Positions 26,739 through 35,300 of a stretch of DNA of 64,000 nt are shown here, piece by piece (the stretch's first letter is position 1; each line of letters begins with the position of its first letter). Source of the DNA: Janthinobacterium sp. FW305-129 (GTDB lineage Bacteria > Pseudomonadota > Gammaproteobacteria > Burkholderiales > Burkholderiaceae_D); the NCBI RefSeq assembly GCF_020858115.1, contig NZ_JACYMM010000004.1, positions 124,001-188,000 on the forward strand. The letters are read 5' to 3'. The notes beneath the pieces were generated by a model. That model saw nothing but the letters and a program-made list of their open reading frames with translations. It made no database searches and was not told the origin of the DNA. The position numbers and the translations under genes were made by a program.

Positions 26739-28723
26739 TGCCAGCCAATTTTTATCCCGGGCAAACGGACTATGTGCGCAAGCTCAATGAGTTGGCGCTT
26801 GCTCGTGACATCGCGGATATTCCGCGCAATGCAGCTGCAGCTACGGCAGCTGCGGTGGAGGCAGCACATTCCGCAACTAGTGCCAGCGCCGATGCGGGTA
26901 GAGCATCGGCATCAGCCGTATCCGCAGGCGCCGCGTTTGCTTCGCTCGACGCGCGCTATCTTGGCGCCAAGTCGCTGCCGCCAGACGTTGACCATAATGG
27001 CGGCGCGCTGCTGGCCGGCGCGACCTACTGGGACACGGTGCTGAACGGCGGCTGCCTGCGCGTATTTCAGGCTGGCGCCTGGGTGACGATACCGTCCAAC
27101 GTGGCGTCGCAGATAAGCAGCACGCCGGTGGGGGGGATTATTGCGACGAATGTGCAGGCGGCGCTGAATGAGCTTGAGCTGAAAAAGGCGGCAACGACCA
27201 GCCTGGCCAAGGTGGCTATTTCCGGCAATAAAGTTGATGTTGGCCTGGGGAATGTAGACAATACCGCAGACGCGTCAAAACCAGTTAGCGCCGCGGTGGA
27301 CAGCGCGTTGTCATTGAAAGCCAATGCATATAACGCGGTGTTTGGCGGTGTCATCGGCGGGGATTTCTCCAATGCGATTCACGATGCCCGTGTGCTGTTG
27401 CGCACGACAAGCGCCAATAGTTCCACGATTGTTGGTGCGATTCCTAACGGTACCGGGACGGTCGCCCAATTCAATGCCTATGCCGATGATAATCCGCAGA
27501 ATACCTCCTTGGCCTCGCTAGGCGTAATCAGAGCCGATAGTGTCAGGCTTTCTTCCTCACAAATTGGTACGGGAAGTTACCTTCCCCTGAAGTTTTATAC
27601 CGGTAGTGCCAACACCATGACTCTTGGTGTCAACGGCAACGTGAGCGTGGGAGAGCAGCGTCCGGTTGTTGGCTACAGGTATCTGGATGTGGTGAATGAG
27701 GCCAATGGAACTGGCAATTGCTCGATCATACGGCTGATTACAAAGGCTGTATCGGGAGGAGGATCCACCTCGGCGGATATCCTGAAGAATTCCAATGGTC
27801 AATTTGCGATGATTAACTACGAGCCGAGCAGTGCCGGGACCATTTACTTCAGAACAAGTACATCAGACGCGACCTTGTTCCCGGGAGGGTTTCAGGTAAA
27901 TGCGCCGGGCCAGAATTCATTGGCCGTCAAATCAGTCGCGGGTTACTCGGCACTGGCATTAGATGCGGCGCAGGGCCAGGCATCGTATATTTTTAGTTAT
28001 AACAATGCGATCGAGCATGGACGTGCCTGGTTTGATAATAATGCAATACTGGGTGGTTTCAATATCGCAGTAAAGCGAGCCGGTGTTTTAACTGCCATAC
28101 TTTGCGTGCAAGGAGATTTCGTCTACCCATTCGAAGACAATGTGATTGGGTTGGGCAGCTTCAACCGGCGCTGGACAAATGTATACGCGTCTTCTGGTAC
28201 GGTTCAGACATCCGATGCCAGGCATAAATCGGCAGTCGTTGCCATGTCTGAGCACGAAATCGCGGCTGCAAGCCAACTGGCCAGAGAAATAGGTAAGTAT
28301 CGCTTCCTGGATGCGGTGAAGGAGAAGGGAGCTGCAGCGCGTCAGCATGTTGGCATGACGGTGCAGCGGGCAATCGCAGTCATGGAAAGCCACCAGCTCG
28401 ATCCGTTCGCCTACGGCTTTATTTGCTATGACGAGTGGGGTGAAAAAACCACCGAGCACCCAGAGATCCAGCCGCCGGATCAAATGCCCCCACCTGTTGT
28501 GAACCACCATGAAGCCACGGATACTGCTGAGGCCCACGACGAAGTGCTCACTGTGGGAAATACCGCACCTGGCGCGGTTCAAGCTGCTCGAACGGTAGTT
28601 CAACCCGCCGGCAGTATCTACAGTTTCCGTCCTGATGAATTAAATCTGTTTATCGCGCGTGGCCAGGCCGCCCGCCAGGATCAGCTGGAACTCCGGCTTG
28701 CTGCGCTTGAGCTTGCTGGCTAG
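26738..28723 (+). CDS. tail fibre with C-terminal S74 self-cleaving chaperone domain
   Basis: A 661-residue receptor-binding protein. Residues 25-70 are Ala/Ser-rich and probably a trimeric coiled coil. A short domain with VDHNGGALLAGATYWDT follows, then a long Ser/Thr/Asn-rich fibre shaft. From about residue 480 comes the intramolecular chaperone: FNRRWTNVYASSGTVQTSDARHKS, with the Ser492-Asp493 dyad and Lys497 of peptidase family S74, then the helical HVGMTVQRAIAVMES and a C-terminal coiled coil. Such domains trimerise the fibre and cut themselves off just before the serine. The middle of the gene is poorer in G+C, hinting at module exchange and a specific host range. Confidence 0.85.
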   Translation: MPANFYPGQTDYVRKLNELALARDIADIPRNAAAATAAAVEAAHSATSASADAGRASASAVSAGAAFASLDARYLGAKSLPPDVDHNGGALLAGATYWDTVLNGGCLRVFQAGAWVTIPSNVASQISSTPVGGIIATNVQAALNELELKKAATTSLAKVAISGNKVDVGLGNVDNTADASKPVSAAVDSALSLKANAYNAVFGGVIGGDFSNAIHDARVLLRTTSANSSTIVGAIPNGTGTVAQFNAYADDNPQNTSLASLGVIRADSVRLSSSQIGTGSYLPLKFYTGSANTMTLGVNGNVSVGEQRPVVGYRYLDVVNEANGTGNCSIIRLITKAVSGGGSTSADILKNSNGQFAMINYEPSSAGTIYFRTSTSDATLFPGGFQVNAPGQNSLAVKSVAGYSALALDAAQGQASYIFSYNNAIEHGRAWFDNNAILGGFNIAVKRAGVLTAILCVQGDFVYPFEDNVIGLGSFNRRWTNVYASSGTVQTSDARHKSAVVAMSEHEIAAASQLAREIGKYRFLDAVKEKGAAARQHVGMTVQRAIAVMESHQLDPFAYGFICYDEWGEKTTEHPEIQPPDQMPPPVVNHHEATDTAEAHDEVLTVGNTAPGAVQAARTVVQPAGSIYSFRPDELNLFIARGQAARQDQLELRLAALELAG

Positions 28724-28746
28724 CCATCTACTTGTTACCACTTCCA

Positions 28747-28766
28747 CCCGCTTCGGCGGGTTTTTT
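28747..28766 (+). terminator. intrinsic terminator between fibre and lysis genes
   Basis: CCCGC, loop TTCG, GCGGG, followed by six T residues: a classical rho-independent terminator with a stable tetraloop. It ends 25 bases before the holin-like gene and separates morphogenesis from lysis genes. Confidence 0.85.
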
Positions 28767-28791
28767 CATTTCCACCATCTGAAAGGCAACC

Positions 28792-29220
28792 ATGGCCCTC
28801 GAAACCACCGCCGCTGGCGGCGCATTGATCAAACTGTTTGGCGTGCCCGTGCTGGCCGGCGCCGCCGCCACGTCGCTGGGCTTCATGTTCATGTGGCCCC
28901 AATCCACCAAGGAGGCATTTATTCGTTTTTGTTCCAGCATCATCATTTCCACCTTTCTCGGCCCTGTGCTCGTGGCCGCCGTGCTGTCGTGGTGGCCCAG
29001 CCTGTTCGACAGCGCCAAGACCGTGGCGGGCCTGTATGGCGGCGACCCCGCCACGGGGTTTTTATTCATCGCCGCGCCGCTGATGGTGGCGGCCGGCTTG
29101 CCTGCCTGGTGGGTGCTGGGTGCCTGCGTGCGCTGGTTCGACAAGCGGCGCGGCAAGGACATCGGCGAACTGGCGGCCGATGCGGCCGCTGCCGTCAAGG
29201 ATGTGCGGGGCATGCTGTGA
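28792..29220 (+). CDS. holin-like membrane protein
   Basis: A 142-residue protein with about three hydrophobic segments: around residues 9-37 (LIKLFGVPVLAGAAATSLGFMFM), 45-70 (CSSIIISTFLGPVLVAAVLSWW) and 85-113 (GFLFIAAPLMVAAGLPAWWVLGACV). A charged C-terminal tail with KRRGKDIGELAADAAAAVKDV follows. Size, topology and position right before an endolysin and two spanins indicate a holin that opens the inner membrane at the set time. The stop overlaps the GTG start of the lysin. The family name is not established by motif. Confidence 0.75.
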   Translation: MALETTAAGGALIKLFGVPVLAGAAATSLGFMFMWPQSTKEAFIRFCSSIIISTFLGPVLVAAVLSWWPSLFDSAKTVAGLYGGDPATGFLFIAAPLMVAAGLPAWWVLGACVRWFDKRRGKDIGELAADAAAAVKDVRGML

Positions 29221-29732
29221 CCGGCGCCCAATTGATGCAGATCATGCCGTTGGCCGGCCGTCGCGCTACACTGTTCCTGGTGCCACTGAATGCGGCGATG
29301 ATGGAATTCGGCATCGATACACCGCTGCGCCAAGCGTCGTTCCTGGCGCAGGTCGGTCACGAATCGGGACAGTTGCGTTACGTGCGCGAGCTGGCCAGCG
29401 GCGCGGCCTATGAAGGGCGCGCCGACCTGGGCAATGTGATCGCCGGTGATGGCGTGCGCTTCAAGGGGCGTGGCTTGCTGCAGGTGACGGGGCGCGCCAA
29501 TTATGCCGCGTGCGGCGTGGCGCTGGGCCTCGACCTGCTGGCGGCGCCGCAGTTGCTGGAGGCGGCGACTTTCGCGTGTCGCTCGGCGGGCTGGTTCTGG
29601 CAATCGCGCGGCTTGAACCACCTGGCCGATGCGGGCGACCAGGAACGGGTGACGCGCCGCATCAATGGTGGCGTGAATGGCCTGGCCGAGCGTCTGGCCC
29701 TGTATCAAACAGCGCGCAAGGTGCTGGCATGA
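29217..29732 (+). CDS. endolysin, glycoside hydrolase family 19 type
   Basis: A 171-residue lysozyme-like muramidase/chitinase-fold enzyme that would cut peptidoglycan in the periplasm. The catalytic glutamate lies in LAQVGHESGQL, followed by AYEGRADLGN and the substrate-groove motif DGVRFKGRGLLQVTGRANY. The GTG at 29217 overlaps the holin stop (GTGA); ATG codons further in would cut the first helix. There is no signal peptide, so export depends on the holin. It is a single-domain lysin of normal length. Confidence 0.88.
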   Translation: MTGAQLMQIMPLAGRRATLFLVPLNAAMMEFGIDTPLRQASFLAQVGHESGQLRYVRELASGAAYEGRADLGNVIAGDGVRFKGRGLLQVTGRANYAACGVALGLDLLAAPQLLEAATFACRSAGWFWQSRGLNHLADAGDQERVTRRINGGVNGLAERLALYQTARKVLA

Positions 29733-30055
29733 AGCCGTCGTTGAGCATCCTGGCCATGCTGTTGCTGCTGGGCGCGGCCGTGTTTTGCGCCCAGCGTTGG
29801 GGCCATGAGACGGGCCGTGCCGCGTGCGCGGCGCAAGTGCTGGAGGTGCAAGCCGTGTTGAAGCGCCAGAACCAGGCGTTGAATACGATGCGGGAGGAGG
29901 GCGCGCGCCGGTCGGCGCGGGTAGGGCAGGCACTGGCCAAGGCGCAGACCGGACAGGCAGATGCGCAAGCGGCTGCGGCGCGCATCCTGGCGCTGCGGTC
30001 CGAAGGTGATGCCTGCCTTGCCGCCGAGGCGCTGATCGCCAGCGAAATGCCATGA
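29729..30055 (+). CDS. Rz-like inner-membrane spanin
   Basis: A 108-residue protein: an N-terminal membrane anchor (LSILAMLLLLGAAVFCAQRW) and then a long charged and Ala/Gln-rich helix (VLKRQNQALNTMREEGARRSARVGQALAKAQ), the layout of i-spanins. It starts inside the endolysin stop codon (ATGA), and its own end overlaps the Rz1-like gene. Identity rests on architecture and on the lysis-cassette order holin-lysin-Rz-Rz1. Confidence 0.8.
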   Translation: MKPSLSILAMLLLLGAAVFCAQRWGHETGRAACAAQVLEVQAVLKRQNQALNTMREEGARRSARVGQALAKAQTGQADAQAAAARILALRSEGDACLAAEALIASEMP

Positions 30056-30360
30056 AGCCGCCGCGTGAGAATGAACGGAGGGTGCGGTGGCGGGCAGGGC
30101 GGCGGAGTGTCCAGTGCGCCGCCGAGCTATTGCTGCTGAGTTTGCTGAGCGGCTGTACGGCATGGGTGCCGGCATCGAAGGTGGAAGCTTGGCCCATGAG
30201 TGCGTCGTGCATAGCCACGCGCCCCGTCGCGCCCGCCTTGCCGCCGGTGCCGTCCCATGGCATCTTCGAGCAAGTGCAAGCTTTGCTGGCGCGCGAGCAA
30301 TTGCGTGCCGCCCATGTACGCCACCTGGAAACGCTGCTCGATGCCTGCTCCGGGGGCTAA
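30052..30360 (+). CDS. Rz1-like outer-membrane spanin lipoprotein
   Basis: A 102-residue predicted lipoprotein. A basic N-terminus (KPPRENERRVRWRAGRRS) precedes the hydrophobic stretch AELLLLSLLSGC, with the lipobox LLSGC. The mature part is proline-rich at first (RPVAPALPPVPSH) and then helical. This is the pattern of o-spanins. It overlaps the Rz-like gene by four bases rather than being nested in it. Together the two would fuse inner and outer membranes at the end of lysis. It is the last recognisable gene of the tail-particle block. Confidence 0.75.
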   Translation: MKPPRENERRVRWRAGRRSVQCAAELLLLSLLSGCTAWVPASKVEAWPMSASCIATRPVAPALPPVPSHGIFEQVQALLAREQLRAAHVRHLETLLDACSGG

Positions 30361-30824
30361 CAGCGCCTGACAACGCCTGACAAAACCGTAGCGAAAGGAA
30401 GGAGGGTCCGGCGCCTCCCCGTTTGCTCAAGAAGCGCAACTGCACGAAGTACGTGGCCGCCGAGGCAGTGAGCGTGGCGGGCCGTGAATTACGACATGCA
30501 GCAGATTTTGACTGGCGTTCCAAGCTTCATTCACCCCTCACCGATGGCCTGCCAGCGCTGCCGCCTTCTGGTGCAGGCGCGGGGCGGCATGCGAGAAAAC
30601 GGTGCATCCGCCGTCAAATTGCGCGATCTCTGGTGATTTTCGGCACAATTCCTGTATACAATCCACCTGGCACGATGCGTGCATGGCATACCTTGGTCAT
30701 CCCATCCAAGGAGCTTCGCATGCCTCATCCGCCGCCAGTGTGTTCCTGTCTTCCCGTTTCTCTCTTGCTTTTCCGTTGTGCCTGCGCCCATCCGGGGCGC
30801 GGTAACCCAGGAAATGGAGCGTAA
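30361..30824 (+). promoter_or_regulatory. intergenic region upstream of the NCS2 permease
   Basis: About 460 bases without a gene I would support; a frame that spans it has no ribosome site and no family resemblance. The useful signal is TGTATACA at 30653-30660, a perfect palindrome overlapping a TACAAT -10-like element (30657). A GntR- or LacI-type regulator could bind there. The 5' leader to the permease ATG is about 160 bases. Confidence 0.4.
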
Positions 30825-32324
30825 ATGGCTACTCCCCGCCTGAAATCCATCCACCGCAGCGTGCCCGGCGCAACGCCTGCCGCCCCGTCCCCCGTCGATG
30901 AAATCCTGCCAGCTGGCAAGCTGTTTACTCTGGGCTTGCAGCACGTGCTCGTCATGTATGCGGGTGCCATCGCCGTGCCGCTGATCGTCGGCCGGGCCCT
31001 CAAGCTGCCGCCTGAACAGGTGGCGGCGCTGATCAGTGCCGACCTGTTCTGTTGCGGCCTGGTGACCCTGATCCAGTCCTTGGGCATCGGCAAGTACTTC
31101 GGCATCCGCCTGCCAGTGATGATGGGCGTCACCTTTGCCGCCGTCAGTCCCATGCTGGCCATGGCGAACAATCCCGCCCTGGGCATCACCGGCATCTTTG
31201 GCGCCGTGATCGGCGCCGGCGTCGTCTCCATGCTGATCGCGCCCTTCATCAGCCGCCTGCTGGTTCTGTTTCCGCCCGTGGTTACGGGCAGCATCATTGC
31301 CGTGATCGGCGTGTCGCTGATGCGCGTGGGCGTGAACTGGGCCATGGGCGGGCCGCCCGCCATGGCGCAAATCGCCGATCCCGCCTTCCTCAAGATGGCC
31401 GCTGCCGCCACGGCGGCCGGCTTGCCCGCGCCAGCCGGCCCCGTGCCCCTGATCGCCAACCCCGGCTACGGCGCGCTGGATAACATGGGCATCGCCTTCT
31501 TCGTGCTGGCCGTCATCTTGCTGGTGGCCAAGTATGGCCGCGGTTTCCTGTCGAATATCGCCGTGTTGATCGGCATCATCGCCGGCACGTCCCTGTCGTT
31601 TGCGCTGGGCAAGGCCGATTTCGCCAAGGTGGCCGGCGCCAAGGCCTTTGCCATCGTCACGCCATTCCAGTTCGGCATGCCGACCTTCGACCTGGTCGCC
31701 ATCGTGACCATGAGTTTGGTGATGATCGTCGTCATGATCGAGTCCCTGGGCATGTTTTTGGCGCTGGGAGAGATGACGGACAAGCGCATCACGCAGGCCG
31801 ACATCAGCCGCGGCTTGCGCGTCGACGGCCTGGGCACCCTGATCGGCGGCATCTTCAATACCTTTCCGTACACCTCGTTCTCGCAAAACGTGGGCCTGGT
31901 GGGCGTGACGGGCGTGCGCAGCCGCTGGGTCTGCGTGGCGGCCGGCCTCATCCTGCTGGTGATGGGCGTGATTCCGAAGATTGCGCAGACGGCCGAAGCC
32001 GTGCCGGCGTTCGTGCTGGGCGGGGCAGGGCTGGTGATGTTTGGCATGGTCGCCGCCACCGGCATCCGCATCCTGGCCGGCGTCGACTACAAGAGCAACC
32101 GCAACAACCTGTTCATTGTCGCCCTGGCTATAGGCTTCGGCATGCTGCCGCTGGTGGCGGAACAGTATGCGCAGCACATGCCCAAGGCCCTGTCGCCGTT
32201 GCTGCACAGCGGCATCCTGCTGGCCGCCATCGTCGCCGTGCTGCTCAATCTGTTCTTCAACGGCCTGGCGTCGCAGGAAAGTGCGCGGGAGCAGGCGCGC
32301 GACAACAGTCATGGCAGCGAGTAA
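30825..32324 (+). CDS. NCS2 family nucleobase:cation symporter (xanthine/uric acid/uracil type)
   Basis: A 499-residue inner-membrane transporter with 12-14 hydrophobic segments. Early motif QHVLVMYAGAIAVPLIVG and the signature region GNNPALGITG-like ANNPALGITGIFGAVIG belong to the NCS2 family. The later segment GLGTLIGGIFNTFPYTSFSQNVGLVGVTGVRSR is the strongly conserved substrate-binding part of xanthine/uric-acid permeases; NVGLVGVTGV favours purines over uracil. It stands alone: the signalling gene beyond it reads in the opposite direction. Confidence 0.9.
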   Translation: MATPRLKSIHRSVPGATPAAPSPVDEILPAGKLFTLGLQHVLVMYAGAIAVPLIVGRALKLPPEQVAALISADLFCCGLVTLIQSLGIGKYFGIRLPVMMGVTFAAVSPMLAMANNPALGITGIFGAVIGAGVVSMLIAPFISRLLVLFPPVVTGSIIAVIGVSLMRVGVNWAMGGPPAMAQIADPAFLKMAAAATAAGLPAPAGPVPLIANPGYGALDNMGIAFFVLAVILLVAKYGRGFLSNIAVLIGIIAGTSLSFALGKADFAKVAGAKAFAIVTPFQFGMPTFDLVAIVTMSLVMIVVMIESLGMFLALGEMTDKRITQADISRGLRVDGLGTLIGGIFNTFPYTSFSQNVGLVGVTGVRSRWVCVAAGLILLVMGVIPKIAQTAEAVPAFVLGGAGLVMFGMVAATGIRILAGVDYKSNRNNLFIVALAIGFGMLPLVAEQYAQHMPKALSPLLHSGILLAAIVAVLLNLFFNGLASQESAREQARDNSHGSE

Positions 32325-32370
32325 GGTGCCGCCCCGTGTCCTGATATAAATGGCACGCGCCGCATGCCGG

Positions 32371-35300
32371 TCAGCCAGGCGGCAGAGTCCTCAGCACCAC
32401 GCAATTGCGCCCCGCATCCTTGGCCTGGTACAGCGCGGCATCGGCCAGGCGCAACAGGGTGTCCGGATCGGCGGCGCCCGGTGGCGGCTGGACCGCGATG
32501 CCGACGCTGATCGTCACATGCTGCGCTTCCGCGCTCGCGTGGGCGATGCCCAGGGCTTCGATGGCGCGCCGCAGCGCTTCGCCGGTCTGGCGCGCTTCGT
32601 CCGCGCCGGTGTTCGGCAGCACGATGGAAAACTCTTCGCCGCCGTAGCGCGCCGTCAGGTCGCCCGCGCGCCGCATGCCTGCCGCCAGCGCCTGCGCGAC
32701 CCGGACCAGGCAGGCGTCGCCGGCCTGGTGGCCGTGACGGTCGTTGTAGCGCTTGAAGTAGTCGACATCGAGCATGATGACGGCAAGCGGCTGGCTGACG
32801 CGCGTGGCGCGCGCACATTCGGTGCGCAGCACGTCGTCGAAATGGCGCCGGTTCGCAAGGCCCGTCAGGCCGTCGGTGATGGACAGGGTCGCCAGCTTGC
32901 GGTTGGCGTCCTCCAGCTGTTCCGTGCGTTCGGCAACGCGCCGCTCCAGGCTGTCATGCAGCCTGGCGCTGGAGATCGAGATCATCGCCTGTGCGCCGAG
33001 CATGCGCAGGAACGCCACGCGTTCTTCCGTGAACGAGGCGTCGGCCAGCCGGTTCTCGAAGTACAGGATGCCGCCGATCTGGCCGCCGTGCCGGATCGGC
33101 AGGCACATGACGGCACGCGGCCGCTGCAATTGCACGTAGGGGTCGGCGGCAAAGCGCGAGACGGCCATGATGGAGTCCTCGATCACCTCGGTGCCAGTGC
33201 GGATGACGTAGCGCAGCAGCGACAGCGGGAACTGCGGGTCGCTGGCGGCGTTCAGGTCGAGCTGGCGCGACTGCAGCACGGTGGTCACATCGCCATCGAT
33301 ATTGGCCTCCAGCTGGTAGCTGCCTTCGGCGAGCAGCAGCAGGCGCGCTACCTGTCCGCCGGCGTTTTCGCAGACGATGGAAATGAGGCGCGTCAGCACG
33401 TTGCGCAGGCCGACTTCGTTCGACAGGATTTGTGCCGCCTTCAGCAGCGACACCAGGTCGAGCGCGGAACTGCCGTGCGTGTGGGAGACTGAATGCGGCT
33501 GGGTGCTGCGGCCGTCCATTCTGGACAGCAGCGCAGCGTGGCGCGCCCGCAGCTGCGCCACCTTGCCCTCCGCGCCCCACTGGCCGTAGCGCGCGATGGC
33601 GTCGCGGATGAAGACGGCCGCCACGCGCGGCTGTCCCTGGTCATGCCAGCATTCGCCGCACAGCTCATTGCCCAGCGCTTGCACGTTGACGTAGCCTGCC
33701 AGGCCGGCCGCGTCGATCGCCTGCTGGTAGCAGCGCGTGGCCAACTGCAGGTCTTGCCGGTAGCGTGCCATCTCGGCCATCACCAGCAGATGTTTGGCCG
33801 CGCTATTGTCCGAGCCCTGCCTGGCCCACTCGGCCAGATTGCCCTGCAGCGTGCCGATCACGGCCAGCACATCGCCCGTATCGGGACGCGCGGGAGCGCG
33901 CCGCAAGGCGCGGATCAGGATCAGTGCGGCGTAGAAGCTGGACTCGGCAACCTTGGCCTGGCCGCGCATGATCTGGGTGACGATGCCGAGCTGGCCGGCC
34001 AGCAGCTCGGCGTCGGAGCCGTCGAACAGATAGGCGTTGCGTATCTTCCCTTGCAAGAAGTAGGCGCGGTACAGCTGCGAGCCGCCATACCGATCGAGGA
34101 AGCGCGTCTCGCTGAAGGCAGCATCGTCGTAGCTGTCGTGACGGGGCAGGAGGCCCATCAGGCACTTGATCGGCTGGACCGCGGCGGCGACGCAGCAATC
34201 GGCCATCGCCTGCTGGCCGTTGGCGCGCATCAGCGCCAGGTCGTGCTCGATGTCGTGCATCAGGTGCGGCAGGTAGTCGCCGAGGATGATACGGTCGGTG
34301 GCGCGCACGGCAGCCACCACGCCGACCTGGACGAAATCGGCGATTTCCAGCGCCCAGCCAAACGCTTCTTCGTACAGGGCGTCGGAGCTGCGCAGCGGCT
34401 GCGTCCAGTGGTTGCTGAGCGCGCCGAACATCAGGCCCGTGAGCGTGCGCGTCTGCAGGTTGTCGCGGCGCCTGGCCAGCGCCATCGCCATCGCGCCGAA
34501 GGCGTAGCCGCGCGCGACGTCGCCGCCGTACAGAACCAGCATCAGCGCGTAGCCGACATAGGCGACGGCGCTGAAATCGCTGTTCCCCCGCTGCATGGAC
34601 AGCCGCGTCATCGACACCACCATCAGCGCGCTGAGATCCTGCTGGCCGGCGTAGTAGCTGGCCATCCACAGTCCCTGCATCATCTGCATCGCGGCCACCG
34701 CGTCCGGCTCGCACATATCGTCGGCCGCCAGCAAGGTCTCGGGCGCATGCGCGCCAGGCAGCCGCCCGATGTCGGCGAGAATGTCCGCGAAGCGCGCCTT
34801 CATGTGCGCCACCTCGTGCGGAATGTCGATGTTCAGCTGCGCCAGGCCGTCACGCTGCACGGCGATGGCGTCAAGCAGGCGGCCCTGCAATTGATACTGG
34901 TGCGCCTGGATGGCGATGCAGCGCAGCTGCGGCAGCGGGCTCAGGGCGCGGGCGCGCACCAGCGGGTAGATCGCCTCCGCGGCATCGAACTGGCCGCACA
35001 GGTAGGCCGCTTCGGCAGCACCGAGCTGCAGGTCGAGCCAGAGCCCGGCGTGGACTTCCCACGCCTGTGGCGGCAGCAGGCCGAGACCGATCCGCATGTG
35101 CTCCAGGGTGGACTGGAACGCGGCGGAACGTCGTGCCTTGACGCCGGCCTGCAGATTGAGCGTTGCCAGCCGCAGGCGCTCGCCCGCATCGTTGATCAGC
35201 GCGCGGCCGGCGTTGAACTGCTCGACGATCTCGAACAGCGACTCGTCCTGACGCTCCGGCGTCGCATGCCGCAGCAGCAGGCGGCCGATGAGCAGATGAT

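Noticed and set aside
13628..30360. Ordinary inducible prophage
   Set aside because: No integrase, replication, terminase, portal or capsid genes are present in or beside the block; the integrase remnant at 40919 is 10 kb away, broken, and tied to a tRNA.
30423..30824. 133-codon frame ahead of the NCS2 permease
   Set aside because: No ribosome site, no family pattern, and it runs through the promoter-like palindrome; judged non-coding.
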